In this document: piece after piece, positions 1 through 8,764 of the stretch | Layout: every line of letters starts with the position of its first letter | Position numbering within the stretch: position 1 is the stretch's first letter | NCBI GenBank assembly: GCA_002255565.1 | Contig: NCBE01000002.1 | Span: forward strand, 1 to 32,965 | Direction of reading: 5' to 3' | Length of the DNA: 32,965 nucleotides | Source: Actinobacteria bacterium 21-73-9 | GTDB lineage: Bacteria > Actinomycetota > Acidimicrobiia > Acidimicrobiales > RAAP-2 | The notes under the pieces: model-generated | Told to the model about the DNA's origin: nothing | Seen by the model: only the letters and a program-made list of their open reading frames with translations | Database searches by the model: none | Made by a program: the position numbers and the translations under genes

Positions 1-807
1 GAGACGGCCCTGGCGCTCCGCATGATCCCGACGGATATCCCGACGTTCGAGCAGCTCGGCCTGCCGTGGGCGGCCGGCTGGGTCGCCGAGCAGCCCCGCG
101 GCTTCGTCCTCGTCACCGGTCCCACGGGCTCGGGCAAGTCGACCACCCTCGCCGCCATCGTGAACAGAATCAACGAGAACCGGGCATGCCACATCCTCAC
201 GATCGAGGACCCTGTGGAGTACGTGCATCACCACAAGCAGGCCGCGGTGAGTCAGCGTGAGATCGGACTCGATAGTCCGTCCTTCGACCGAGCCCTCCGC
301 TCGGCTCTCCGAGAGGACCCCGACGTTCTGTTGATCGGTGAGATGCGCGATATCGAGTCGATCCAGATCGCCCTTACGATGGCCGAAACGGGCCACCTGG
401 TCTTCGCCACCCTCCACACCAACGACGCGCCGCAGGCGATCGACCGCATCATCGACGTCTTCCCCGCGTGGCGCCAGGAGCAGACCCGCGTCCAGCTCGC
501 AGCGTCGCTCACCGCCGTCATCGCCCAACGGCTCGTCCCGACGACGAGCGGCGGGATGGTCGCGACCTTCGAGGTGTTGGTCGCCACCCACGCCGTTCGT
601 AACCTCATCCGTGAGGGACGAAGCAACCAACTCCAAAACATCATGTTCACGAACTCCTCCGAGGGCATGCAGTTGCTCGAGACCGACCTCGCCCGTCTCG
701 TGCACGAGGGCACCGTCTCCTATGAGGACGCCCTCGCCACGACGGCTCGGCCCAAGGAGTTCACCCGCACGCTCGAGCAACTGGGGAGAGCTCCGGCGCG
801 GGTATAA
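1..807 (+). CDS. pilT: Type IV pilus retraction ATPase PilT (5' end outside window)
   Basis: Hexameric cytoplasmic ATPase that powers pilus retraction in twitching motility. The reading frame is open to the first base, and the codons before the first ATG (ending ALR) match the PilT stretch that leads into the IPTFEQLGLP segment, so the gene begins upstream of the window. Visible motifs: Walker A GPTGSGKST (partial residues 40-48), the Asp box around LTIEDPVEY, Walker B DVLLIGEMRD, and the His box ATLHTNDAPQAIDRIID. The C-terminal part (GMQLLETDL, then an L-x-x-G-x-(V/I)-S-x-E-D-A pattern) is the usual PilT tail. The GEMRD form of Walker B favours PilT over the PilB assembly ATPase. A DUF429 gene follows 9 nt downstream, and pilD lies on the opposite strand nearby. 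Confidence 0.95.
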   Translation, partial: ETALALRMIPTDIPTFEQLGLPWAAGWVAEQPRGFVLVTGPTGSGKSTTLAAIVNRINENRACHILTIEDPVEYVHHHKQAAVSQREIGLDSPSFDRALRSALREDPDVLLIGEMRDIESIQIALTMAETGHLVFATLHTNDAPQAIDRIIDVFPAWRQEQTRVQLAASLTAVIAQRLVPTTSGGMVATFEVLVATHAVRNLIREGRSNQLQNIMFTNSSEGMQLLETDLARLVHEGTVSYEDALATTARPKEFTRTLEQLGRAPARV

Positions 808-816
808 AGGTTCACG

Positions 817-1530
817 ATGCCTATCCAGCGCGGACCCACGCTGCCCTATCACGTCGTCGCCGCGGTGACCCCGTGTCCCCCGGGGTGGCTCGTCCAGGCC
901 GCGAAGGTCCAGGGCGCCACCTTCGCCCCCGAGCGCCCGCGCGTCTACGCGAACTACCTCGAGATCCTCGACGAGCGACCGGCCTACGAGATGATCCTCC
1001 TCAACGCCCCGGTGGGCTACCGGGACCTGCCGGGCGACCCGCCGCGCCTGTGCGACGCCGAGGCCCGGCGGCTCCTCGGGGCGCGCGGCGCGACGATCCA
1101 CAACGCGCCGACGCGCGCCGTCCTCGACGGGACGATGACCTGGCAGGAGGGCGGCCTCGACGCCGTCACGGCGACGCTGCTCCCCCGCTACCGCCAGGTG
1201 GCCCAGGAGATGTCGCCGTTCCGCCAGCGCGTCGTCTACGAGGGGAACCCCGAGCTGAGCTTCTACCAGCTCAACCGCGACACCTCGATGCGACGCTCCA
1301 AGCGCCTCGCCGAGGGGCGCGACGAGCGCGTGGAGGTCCTTGACGCCCACATCCCGGGTGGAATCGGCAACGCCCTCGACAACCCGCCCGAGGGCGTCGC
1401 CCTGCGCCACCAGCTCGACGCCTTCGCCCTCTTGTGGACCGCCCGCCGGGTGTGGGGCCACGGGGCCCGGCGAATCCCCCGTGAGCCCGAGTGGGACTCC
1501 GAAGGACTGCGCATGGAGTTCGTCTTCTAG
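817..1530 (+). CDS. DUF429 family protein (predicted RNase H-like nuclease)
   Basis: A 237-residue protein that fits DUF429, a family predicted to have an RNase H-like fold; its biological role is not established. Matching blocks in order: an N-terminal CPPGWLVQA strand, the NAPVGYRDLP segment where family members have an acidic or polar residue before P-x-G, the RLCDAEARRLLG-x-RG helix, YEGNPELSFYQLN, then SKRLAEGRDERVEVL, and a C-terminal DAFALLWTARRVWG helix. The start ATG follows AAAGG by 6 nt and lies 9 nt after the pilT stop, so the two are probably cotranscribed. Its TAG stop shares the bases CTAG with the stop of the facing membrane-protein gene. The first catalytic position reads LLNAPVG, where many members have an Asp, so activity is uncertain. 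Confidence 0.85.
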   Translation: MPIQRGPTLPYHVVAAVTPCPPGWLVQAAKVQGATFAPERPRVYANYLEILDERPAYEMILLNAPVGYRDLPGDPPRLCDAEARRLLGARGATIHNAPTRAVLDGTMTWQEGGLDAVTATLLPRYRQVAQEMSPFRQRVVYEGNPELSFYQLNRDTSMRRSKRLAEGRDERVEVLDAHIPGGIGNALDNPPEGVALRHQLDAFALLWTARRVWGHGARRIPREPEWDSEGLRMEFVF

Positions 1531-3068
1531 ACGGCGACGAGCTCCTCCACGGGAGCCTCCTCGGACGCCGCCCAGCGCAGGCGCCGAGCGAGAATCGCCA
1601 CCAGGTACCCGACGAGCACGATCTGCCAGGCCCACTCCGGGAAACTCCAGTAGGGGTTGTAGCGACCAAAGAGGTGGGTCTGACCCGCGAGTGTCACGAG
1701 GGCGAGCCAGAGAACGAGCGTCGGTGAGAATCGACGGCGGACGGCGTCGTAGAGGAGCGTCAGGACGCCGAGGCCGAGCACGACGATCGGCAGGTCGTAG
1801 TAGAGGGAGAGACCGTACGTCGTCAGGTTCGAGATGAGGGCGATGTGCTCGGGGTTCATCCCCACGACGAAGAGGCCCGCGAAGGCGAGGACGTCGCGGC
1901 CGACCTGGCCCCGCAGTACCTCACCGAGCAGGAGCCCGACGGCGCACGCCATGAAGTAGTAGCCGAAGAGGTTCACCTCGAAGACGAGACGACATGAGAG
2001 CGCCGCGGTGACGGCCGCAACGATGAGGTAGGGGCGTAACGGTCTTGCGGTCGTCGTGCGACCGACGAGCCACGCGACGAGCGCCGCGGCGACGATGGGA
2101 GTGATCCGAGCCAGGAGAAAGTCGGGGATCCCCGTGAGGCCGAGCGAGAAGACCACCGTGCCGCCGTGGGCTGCGATGTCCGACCCGACCCGGCTCGACC
2201 CGAGCAGCACGGTCTTCACCGCACGAAACCCGCTCACCGCGACGAAGGGCCCGTCCACCACGAGGACCGCGGCGGCGACGCCGGCGAGGAGACGCACGAC
2301 CCGCGCCCGACCCACGAGGACGAGGAGCGCCACTACCGCGAGCACGGCGAACTGCTGAGCGGTGAGGGCGAGCCCGAACCAGACGCCCGCGGCCAGTGTG
2401 CGGTCTCGAACGGTGGCGCCGAGTCCGAAGAGCACCAGTCCCATCGCGAGGAGGTCCTGAGGGTGGAAGTAGTAGGTGATGCACATGACGATCGGTGGCG
2501 CCACCGCGAGCAGGAACCCGGTCGCCACTTCCCAGCCGGTCCCTCGGCGAGACGTGCCGCGCACGAGGTAGGTCGCGCCCGCCAGAACGACCACCCAGGT
2601 GAGATACCCCAGACGCACCGTGGGGAGGATCGCGCCCGACACCGAGGACCAGCGGAAGGCGAGGGTGAAGCCGTGTACGCAGTCCGGTCCGAGCGCGTGG
2701 CCCGATGGGAAGGGGACCGTGTGACCGATGCGCAGCACGGCCGCAACCACCCCGGCGAGGATCGGGTAGAGGGGTGCCGCGAGCGCGAAGGGGTCGGCCA
2801 GTCCGAGGGGAAGATGCGGGGCGACCACGGGGTAGACGCACCCGAGGTGGCCGTGGGCGATCGCCCACGTGCCGTAGACCACCTCGGAGGAGTCGCCCTC
2901 GGTCGGCCCGCCGAGTCCGGTCGCGACGAGCAAGAAGAGGACCGTCGAGCCGATCCAACCCATGACGAGCGCGAAGGGCCGGACCGGACGATCGAGGCGA
3001 GCGACCACGCGCCGGGCCAGCACGGCACGCGTCTCCGCGAGGCGCCCGAGCAGACTGAGTGCGCTCAT
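1527..3068 (-). CDS. Multi-pass membrane protein, GT-C-type glycosyltransferase-like
   Basis: A 513-residue integral membrane protein with about a dozen hydrophobic segments and a basic C-terminal tail. The first predicted extracytoplasmic loop carries an acidic EGDS motif followed by VVYGTWAIAHGHL, the arrangement seen in GT-C enzymes that use polyprenyl-phosphate sugars, where an Asp after the first helix is catalytic. The assignment is by architecture only; the donor and acceptor are unknown. The start chosen is the ATG that overlaps the upstream pilD stop as ATGA, which gives translational coupling. The open frame runs on through pilD and beyond, but that extension is Arg/Pro-rich out-of-frame sequence of pilD. 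The gene is the last of a three-gene leftward operon and shares a CTAG stop overlap with the DUF429 gene. Confidence 0.8.
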   Translation of the reverse strand: MSALSLLGRLAETRAVLARRVVARLDRPVRPFALVMGWIGSTVLFLLVATGLGGPTEGDSSEVVYGTWAIAHGHLGCVYPVVAPHLPLGLADPFALAAPLYPILAGVVAAVLRIGHTVPFPSGHALGPDCVHGFTLAFRWSSVSGAILPTVRLGYLTWVVVLAGATYLVRGTSRRGTGWEVATGFLLAVAPPIVMCITYYFHPQDLLAMGLVLFGLGATVRDRTLAAGVWFGLALTAQQFAVLAVVALLVLVGRARVVRLLAGVAAAVLVVDGPFVAVSGFRAVKTVLLGSSRVGSDIAAHGGTVVFSLGLTGIPDFLLARITPIVAAALVAWLVGRTTTARPLRPYLIVAAVTAALSCRLVFEVNLFGYYFMACAVGLLLGEVLRGQVGRDVLAFAGLFVVGMNPEHIALISNLTTYGLSLYYDLPIVVLGLGVLTLLYDAVRRRFSPTLVLWLALVTLAGQTHLFGRYNPYWSFPEWAWQIVLVGYLVAILARRLRWAASEEAPVEELVAV

Positions 3069-3841
3069 CGGATGCCCGACATCCACGACACGGCCACGGG
3101 ACCCGCGAGGAGAGTGCCCACCGCCCCCACGGCGAGGAAGACGCCGTAGGGGATGGGCTGGCGCCGGCTCATCCGTCCGGTGGCGATGAGCGCGACGCCC
3201 ACCACGAGACCGACGACGTTGGCCGCGAAGAAGCCGACGACCGCGTAGCGCCAGCCGAACCAGCCGAGGATTGCCCCGAGGAGGGGGGAGAGCCGTACGT
3301 CCCCGAAGCCCAGGGCTCGGGGCGCCGCGAGGTTGATGAGGAAAAACAAGATGAACCACGCCCCCGCGCACGCGGCCGCCGTCCCCAGGCGACCCCAGGC
3401 CCGATCGACGAGGGCGGCCTCGATGAGGAGGAGTGTGGCGAGGGCGAGGCCCGGGTAGAGGACGCGCTTGGGCAAGATGAGCTTCTCGAGGTCGATCGCG
3501 GCGAGCGCGACGAGCGTCGCCACGGCCGCGAGGACCGCCGGCAGGACTGCGGACTCGCCCAGGCGGGCCGCGATCCCGGCGAAGAGCAACCCCGTCAGCG
3601 CCTCGACGAGGACGTAGCGCGGCGAGATCGCCGCCCCACACGTCCGGCAGCGCCCTCGCAGGAAGACCCACGAGAGGACCGGGACGTTGTCGCGCGCCGC
3701 GATCGGCGTGCCGCACGAGGGGCAGTGCGAGCCGGGACGCACGACGGACTCTCCGCGGGGAACTCGGTAGATGACGACGTTGAGGAACGAACCGACAACG
3801 AGGCCCAGCACCCCACAGCCGACGATGAGAGCCCCGAGCAC
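3065..3841 (-). CDS. pilD: Prepilin peptidase / N-methyltransferase PilD (family A24)
   Basis: Bifunctional inner-membrane enzyme that cleaves the leader of type IV prepilins and methylates the new N-terminus. It has 258 residues. The N-terminal methylase-type domain shows GSFLNVVIYRVPRGES and the four zinc-ligand cysteines CPSCG (C40, C43) and CRTCG (C65, C68). The aspartyl protease pair is present: D117 in AIDLEKLILP and D181 in the GFGDVRL motif (GxGD class). About seven hydrophobic segments fit the family. The start is GTG, directly after the upstream stop, with a strong GGGGAGG site inside the end of the preceding gene. Its presence between two GT-C-like genes is unusual; the matching pilT is about 2.3 kb away on the other strand. 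Confidence 0.95.
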   Translation of the reverse strand: MLGALIVGCGVLGLVVGSFLNVVIYRVPRGESVVRPGSHCPSCGTPIAARDNVPVLSWVFLRGRCRTCGAAISPRYVLVEALTGLLFAGIAARLGESAVLPAVLAAVATLVALAAIDLEKLILPKRVLYPGLALATLLLIEAALVDRAWGRLGTAAACAGAWFILFFLINLAAPRALGFGDVRLSPLLGAILGWFGWRYAVVGFFAANVVGLVVGVALIATGRMSRRQPIPYGVFLAVGAVGTLLAGPVAVSWMSGIR

Positions 3842-5431
3842 TCAGCCTCCCCTGGCGCTGATGTGCTTGAAGACGAAGACGAACTGCTTGTTCGCCACCA
3901 GCCGGTAGTGCGCGTCGAACCAGTGGGTGAGACGTCCGTCCCACGGGATGTCCGCAGGCTTCAGGCGGGTGAAGACGGCGTACTGCGCCCGCTCGAAGTA
4001 GCCGAGCCACTCACGGCTGAACGATCGCGGGGGCGCCACGAGCTGGTAGCCGTTGCCCATCCACTCCCCGTACACGTCGACCACCGGGGGACACGCCGGG
4101 TCCGAGCTGATGAGTCGGTTCGCGTACACCCCGAAGGCGACCTGGTTGTAGACCACGCACGCCCCCGGAGGCACGGCCCGCGTGACGAGTCCCATCCAGC
4201 GTCCGTAGTACCCGTAGGTGTAGGCGTAGGCCGAGTAGAAGCTCGTGGTGTAGAGAACCATCGCCCCCGACGCGAGCACGAGGCTCGCCACCCAGGCACC
4301 GACGACGAGGCGGCGCGTCCCCTTGCCTACGCGCGGTGGGGCGACCCGCTCTCGGAGCCGGGCGCCGATCCGCCACAGCGCGACCACGGCCAGGGCAATC
4401 AGGAACGGCTGGGCGTAGTAGGCGTAGTAGCTGTAGGTCTCGGGGCTCGAAAGCAGCATCACGACCACCGCGACGGCACCGAACAGGATGAGGGCGTCGG
4501 CGTCGGACACACTCCTCCAATGGCGATAGGCCAGCACGACCAGGGCGGCGAGCACCGTGAAGGCGACGAGCGTGACCCCGGTGCTCGGCGCCACGAGGGT
4601 GTCGACGTAGCCCGTCAGGGCCCTCAGCCGCCAAAGGAGCGAGCCGCTGTCGGCGGCGTTGGCCTTGCGGCCCAGCTGCTCGACGAAGACCTCGGCGACG
4701 AAGCTGCGGGGGGCCGCGAGGAGGAACGGGGCCACCCCGGCGAGGAACGTCGCCCCGGCCGACGCGACGAGCGCCACGACGCGCCCCCGGGCCCGCCAGG
4801 CGACGAGAGCGACGATGGCGACGAAGGGGAAGAACGCCCACAGCTTGACGAGACCGGCCACCCCGAGCGCCACGCCGGCGAGGATCGCCCCGCGGCGCGA
4901 GAGCGCCGCGGCCGGCCCGCGCCCGACGACCACGAGGGCCGCGAGAAGGACGAAGCCGAGCGAGAACGGGTCGAGCTTGATCGCCGAGCTCACGAGGAAG
5001 GCGACCGGGCTCACCGCGACCCCGACGCCGGTGACGACCATCGCCGTGCGGCCGTGGCGGCGCACCAGGGCCGCCGTCATCACGCAGTTCGCGGCCGTGA
5101 CGACCGAGGCGAGGGCTCGGCCCACCGTCAGGCCGTCGTGGGTGCCGATGAGCCGGCTCACGAGGGCGACCGGCGCCAACAGGTACAACAGGCCCGGCGG
5201 CTGGACGAAGGTGAAGTCCCGGTAGGGCACGACCCCCGACACCAGGTGGACGGCCGCCGCGAGGTAGACGCCCGAGTCGTAGAAGGAGAGCTGCTCGGGC
5301 ACCGAGAGCTGCCAGAGGTAGGTCCCGAGCGCCAGCAGCCCGATCCCGAGCAGGATCAGTGACTCGTCCGAGGGCCGCCGAGCGGTCTTTGCCGACGTCG
5401 GCGCCTCGGGGTCAGCGGCCAGGACCGTCAC
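3842..5431 (-). CDS. GT-C-type membrane glycosyltransferase (GT39/87-like)
   Basis: A 529-residue polytopic membrane protein. The N-terminal cytoplasmic tail (about residues 1-25) is followed by a first helix and then FYDSGVYLAAAVHLVSG with the candidate catalytic D52, VPYRDF, and QPPGLLYLLAPV. This D-S/x-x-Y-x-x-A plus Q/H-PPG pattern is typical of GT-C mannosyl- or arabinosyltransferase-like proteins that take lipid-linked sugars on the outer face of the membrane. A soluble C-terminal domain of about 110 residues follows the last helix (from VPPGACVVYNQV onward). The GTG start is the first plausible one, with only a weak purine-rich stretch before it. It is the first gene of the leftward operon with pilD and a second GT-C-like gene. 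Substrate unknown; pilin or S-layer glycosylation is a possibility from context only. Confidence 0.85.
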   Translation of the reverse strand: MTVLAADPEAPTSAKTARRPSDESLILLGIGLLALGTYLWQLSVPEQLSFYDSGVYLAAAVHLVSGVVPYRDFTFVQPPGLLYLLAPVALVSRLIGTHDGLTVGRALASVVTAANCVMTAALVRRHGRTAMVVTGVGVAVSPVAFLVSSAIKLDPFSLGFVLLAALVVVGRGPAAALSRRGAILAGVALGVAGLVKLWAFFPFVAIVALVAWRARGRVVALVASAGATFLAGVAPFLLAAPRSFVAEVFVEQLGRKANAADSGSLLWRLRALTGYVDTLVAPSTGVTLVAFTVLAALVVLAYRHWRSVSDADALILFGAVAVVVMLLSSPETYSYYAYYAQPFLIALAVVALWRIGARLRERVAPPRVGKGTRRLVVGAWVASLVLASGAMVLYTTSFYSAYAYTYGYYGRWMGLVTRAVPPGACVVYNQVAFGVYANRLISSDPACPPVVDVYGEWMGNGYQLVAPPRSFSREWLGYFERAQYAVFTRLKPADIPWDGRLTHWFDAHYRLVANKQFVFVFKHISARGG

Positions 5432-5532
5432 CCCCTAAGTCTGGCAGTCGCACCACTCGCAATCGCGCCTCGCCCCTCGCGATCGCCAGGTTTCGGAGAC
5501 TGATTAGTCCCACCCGGTGGGGGCACGTTTCG

Positions 5533-5592
5533 TACAATGGCCCCGTGCGCACCCCATGCCGGACCGGCCGTGTGAGCGAGGGGCGGCCGTGA
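5533..5592 (+). promoter_or_regulatory. -10 element and 15-codon leaderless uORF before response regulator
   Basis: TACAAT is followed after exactly 6 nt by GTG at 5545, where transcription would be expected to begin. From that GTG runs a 15-codon frame (VRTPCRTGRVSEGRP) whose TGA stop at 5590-5592 overlaps the regulator's GTG start as GTGA. A Shine-Dalgarno-like GAGGGG (5578-5583) for the regulator lies inside the uORF. No convincing -35 is visible. The promoter reading is inferred from sequence only. Confidence 0.45.
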
Positions 5593-6290
5593 CCTCGGTC
5601 CTCGTCATCGACGACGACCCCGAGATCACCAAGCTGCTCGAGACGCACCTCGCCGGCGAGGGCTACCAGGTGTCGGTCGCCCACGACGGGGTCCGCGCCC
5701 TCCAGCTGGCCTCGGCCGATGAGCCCGACCTCGTCATCCTCGACGTCGTGCTCGGCGAGGAGGACGGGCGCGAGCTGCTCGGCGAGATCCGGCTCCTCTC
5801 CGACGTCCCGGTGATCTTCCTCACCGGCCGCGGCCTCGAGACCGAGCGGATCGCCGGTCTCAAGCTGGGGGCCGACGACTACGTCGTCAAGCCCTTCAGC
5901 CTCGGTGAGGTGTCCGCGCGGATCGAGTCGGTCCTGCGCCGGGCCGGGGTCGCGGCGAACCACCACCGCATCGAGGCGCCCACCGTCTCCTTCGGGGACC
6001 TCCAGATCAACGAGAACACCCACGAGGTCCGCCTCAACGGTCGCCTCATCGAGCTGACCTCGCGCGAGTTCGCCCTCCTCGCCTTCATGGCCAAATCGCC
6101 CCGACAGGTGTTCTCTCGACCCCAGCTCCTCGAGCACGTGTGGGCCTCCTCGCCGGAGTGGCAGAACGAGGCCACCGTGACCGAGCACGTGCGCCGGCTG
6201 CGCCTCAAGCTCGAGGCCGACCCCGAGAAGCCCACCTGGATCACCACCGTGCGCGGCGTGGGCTACCGCTTCGAGCCCCCGACCCGCTAG
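5589..6290 (+). CDS. OmpR/PhoB-family response regulator
   Basis: A 233-residue two-component transcription factor. The receiver domain (about 1-115) has the acidic pocket IDDD, the phospho-acceptor D52 in LVILDVV, the Thr of FLTG and K101 in VVKPFS. The winged-helix DNA-binding domain (about 135-230) has the family block LTSREFALLAFMA, QVFSRPQLLEHVW, VTEHVRRLRLKLE and the terminal ITTVRGVGYRFEP. The GTG start is preferred over an upstream ATG at 5517 because it lies just before VLVIDDD, has GAGGGG 5 nt upstream, and lies downstream of the predicted promoter. No kinase is cotranscribed, but the gene converges on a hybrid histidine kinase with a shared CTAG stop overlap, so that kinase is a candidate partner (inference). 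Confidence 0.92.
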   Translation: MTSVLVIDDDPEITKLLETHLAGEGYQVSVAHDGVRALQLASADEPDLVILDVVLGEEDGRELLGEIRLLSDVPVIFLTGRGLETERIAGLKLGADDYVVKPFSLGEVSARIESVLRRAGVAANHHRIEAPTVSFGDLQINENTHEVRLNGRLIELTSREFALLAFMAKSPRQVFSRPQLLEHVWASSPEWQNEATVTEHVRRLRLKLEADPEKPTWITTVRGVGYRFEPPTR

Positions 6291-8764
6291 TCCCGCCGGG
6301 CCAGCAGGTCCTGGACCCCGTCGATGAGGGCGCTCGGGCGGAAGGGCTTCGCGAGGAACATCGAGGTCCCCGCGGCGAGCCCCTCGAGCACCGACGGGTC
6401 GGCCGTGCCCGAGGTGAGCAGCACCAGCAGGCCCGGCCGGCTCCCCTGGAGCTCGGTCGCGAGCTCTGGACCCGAGAGGCCGCCCAGCACGACGTCGCTC
6501 ACGAGCAGGTCGATCGGACCCTCGTAGCGCTCGGCGAGGGACCGGGCCTCCTCGCCCGAGGTGCCCTCGAGGACCTGATAGCCGTTGCGGCTGAGCACCT
6601 GGACCATGAGACGGCGCAGGGCGTCGTCGTCCTCGGCGACGAGGATGGTCGCGAACCCCCGCGTCCGCCGCGGCGCGGCGCTGGCCAGCTCGATGACGAC
6701 CGCCTCGCGGGTCGCCGGGAAGAGCACCTCGAAGGTCGTGCCCACGGCGAGCGTGCTGCGCACCGAGATCGCCCCGCCGCTCGCCTCGGCCAGCCGACGG
6801 GCCGACGCCAGTCCCAGCCCCGTCCCCTGGAGCGGTCCCTTGGTCGTGAAGAACGTGTCAAAGCATCGGGCCATCGTCTCTTCGTCCATCCCTATCCCGG
6901 TGTCGGAGACCGACACCCGCACGAAACGGCCGGGCTCCACCCCGAGGGCGCCGGCCGCCGCCCCCGCCACCTCGACGCCGTCGACGGTGATGACCAGGCG
7001 GCCACCGTCGGGCATGGCGTCGCGCGCGTTGATCGCGAGGTTGAGGATCATCTGCTCGAACTGGGCCGTGTCGACCCGGATGGCGCCGGCCCCGTCGTCC
7101 ACCCGCAGCTCGACCTCGACGTCGACCCCGACCAACCGCTCGAGGACCTCGGCGTTGGCGCGCACGACGTCGCCCGGTGCCAGCACCACCGGATCGAGCG
7201 CCGGCGCCCGGCCGATGCTCTGGAGCTGGGCGGTGAGCCGCGAGGCCCGCGAGGCCGTCGACTGGATGTCGCGCACCATCTCGACGAGGCGCGCCTCGTC
7301 GATCTCGCGCATCAAGATCTCGGCGTAGCCCGTGATGAGGGTGATGAGGTTGTTGAAGTCGTGGGCCACGGTGCTCGCGACCCGGCCGCGCAGCTCCATC
7401 TGCTGGGCGTGGGCGACCTCGGCCTTCAGCTGCCGGTGGTCGGTGACGTCGTCGATGAGGACCATGAGCGTGGGGTCGGGCTCGTCGGGCAGCTCCACCC
7501 GAGCGGCCGCCGTCGTGAGGTCGCGGGCCCGTCCGCGCACCTCAACGTCCACCAGGTCGCGCACGGCCGGCCCACTGCGCTCGCCCACCTCGCGGGCGAG
7601 CTCGCCGAGGGCGGCCGCCAGCGCCCGGGGGACCGTGGGCGGCGTCCCGGTCCCCGGGGGCGGCCAGGCGAAGATCCGCTCCGCGGCCCGGTTCCACCAC
7701 CGCGGGGTCCCGTCGGCCGACGCCTCGACGATGCCCACGGGGGCCGTCTCCACGAGCGCGCGCAGCCGGGCCTCACTGCGCTCGATCCCTCGGGCGAGGG
7801 CGCGCGAGCCGAGCGCGGTCGCCGCGGCCTGGGCGAGCAAGGTGGCGATCTCGAGGTCCTCCGAAGAGAGCGCGCGCCCCTCGCGACGCACCGCGAGGAC
7901 CCCGTAGCGCGCGGCGTCACGCTCGGCGACCGGCACGATGAGCCAGTCGCCCACCCGGCGCGCCTCGTCGGAGCCATCCCGGGGCGCCGCCACGTCGTCG
8001 CGTCGGCCGAGGGTCGCGCGGGCCTCGCCTCGCGCGCTCCAGGCGGCGAGCCCCGACGACAACTCCAGCGTGGCGAGGTCGGCGTCGAAGACCCGCCGCG
8101 CGCTCTGGACGACGGTGGTGGCGACCTCGACCTCGTCGCGCGCGCCCGACACCGACACCGTGGCCGCGAACACCTGGTGGAGCTGGCGGGCCATCCGCTG
8201 GGTCGCGCGAAGGGCCGCACGGCTCTCGTCTTGGAGGAGGCGGCGCTCGACCATGGCCCCCAGTCCCCAGGCGGCCTCCTCGGCCGCGACGAGGTCGGCC
8301 CGGTCGTAGGGGTCGCGCTCGGGCGCCAGGACAAAGCTGACGGCACCGTAGGCACGGTCCTTCACCCGCAGCCCCACCACCACCGCGCGCACCGCGTCGC
8401 CCTCGGGCGACCAGGTCTCGGTCGTCCCGCTGACGATGACGCGGTCGACGACGCCGGCGAGGCCCGGCACCGCCTTCTCGAGTGCCACGGCCACGTCCCC
8501 GTCGCCGCCCGCGCCGACCAGGCGCGATCGGATCGTCGCCCCCGACTCGTCCACGAGGTCGACGGCGACCCAGTCCGCGAAGCCCTCGCTCGCGATCTCC
8601 ACGAAGGCGTCGAGCAGGGCCGCCTCGTCGCTGCGCGGGGAGGGTGCGCCGTGGCGCTGGGTGCGACGCAGCTCGACGTAGCGCCGACGCAGGTCACCCG
8701 CGCGGTCTCGGGGGACCTCGTCGACCTTCGAGCCGGCGGTCGTCGGGGCGCGCCGGGCCATCAT
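6287..8764 (-). CDS. Hybrid histidine kinase (GAF-GAF-PAS-HisKA-HATPase-REC)
   Basis: An 825-residue protein with no obvious membrane segment, so probably a cytoplasmic sensor. In order: two GAF-like regions (about 40-170 and 185-320), a PAS domain starting near LRALVETAPVGIVEA (about 325-440), a dimerisation/phospho-acceptor helix with VAHDFNNLI (His near 467), an ATPase domain with N-box NLAINARDAMPDGG, G1 DTGIGMDEE and G2 GTGLGLASARRL, and a C-terminal receiver domain (from about 703) with AEDDD, acceptor Asp in VSDVVLGG, and LAKPF. The HDFNN form is typical of kinases with C-terminal receivers. The ATG overlaps the upstream EAL gene stop as TGATG; a second in-frame ATG follows at once (8761). 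Signal unknown. Confidence 0.92.
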   Translation of the reverse strand: MMARRAPTTAGSKVDEVPRDRAGDLRRRYVELRRTQRHGAPSPRSDEAALLDAFVEIASEGFADWVAVDLVDESGATIRSRLVGAGGDGDVAVALEKAVPGLAGVVDRVIVSGTTETWSPEGDAVRAVVVGLRVKDRAYGAVSFVLAPERDPYDRADLVAAEEAAWGLGAMVERRLLQDESRAALRATQRMARQLHQVFAATVSVSGARDEVEVATTVVQSARRVFDADLATLELSSGLAAWSARGEARATLGRRDDVAAPRDGSDEARRVGDWLIVPVAERDAARYGVLAVRREGRALSSEDLEIATLLAQAAATALGSRALARGIERSEARLRALVETAPVGIVEASADGTPRWWNRAAERIFAWPPPGTGTPPTVPRALAAALGELAREVGERSGPAVRDLVDVEVRGRARDLTTAAARVELPDEPDPTLMVLIDDVTDHRQLKAEVAHAQQMELRGRVASTVAHDFNNLITLITGYAEILMREIDEARLVEMVRDIQSTASRASRLTAQLQSIGRAPALDPVVLAPGDVVRANAEVLERLVGVDVEVELRVDDGAGAIRVDTAQFEQMILNLAINARDAMPDGGRLVITVDGVEVAGAAAGALGVEPGRFVRVSVSDTGIGMDEETMARCFDTFFTTKGPLQGTGLGLASARRLAEASGGAISVRSTLAVGTTFEVLFPATREAVVIELASAAPRRTRGFATILVAEDDDALRRLMVQVLSRNGYQVLEGTSGEEARSLAERYEGPIDLLVSDVVLGGLSGPELATELQGSRPGLLVLLTSGTADPSVLEGLAAGTSMFLAKPFRPSALIDGVQDLLARRD

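Noticed and set aside
3069-4010. Long upstream extension of the minus-strand membrane-protein frame at 1527-3068
   Set aside because: The extension is Arg/Pro-rich and lies out of frame over pilD and the end of the GT-C-like gene, both of which have clear family motifs. The ATGA overlap marks the true start.
3059-5362. Open frame of 767 codons on the plus strand
   Set aside because: It is antisense to pilD and the GT-C-like gene, with Glu/Asp/Arg/His-rich low-complexity content typical of the opposite strand in GC-rich DNA.
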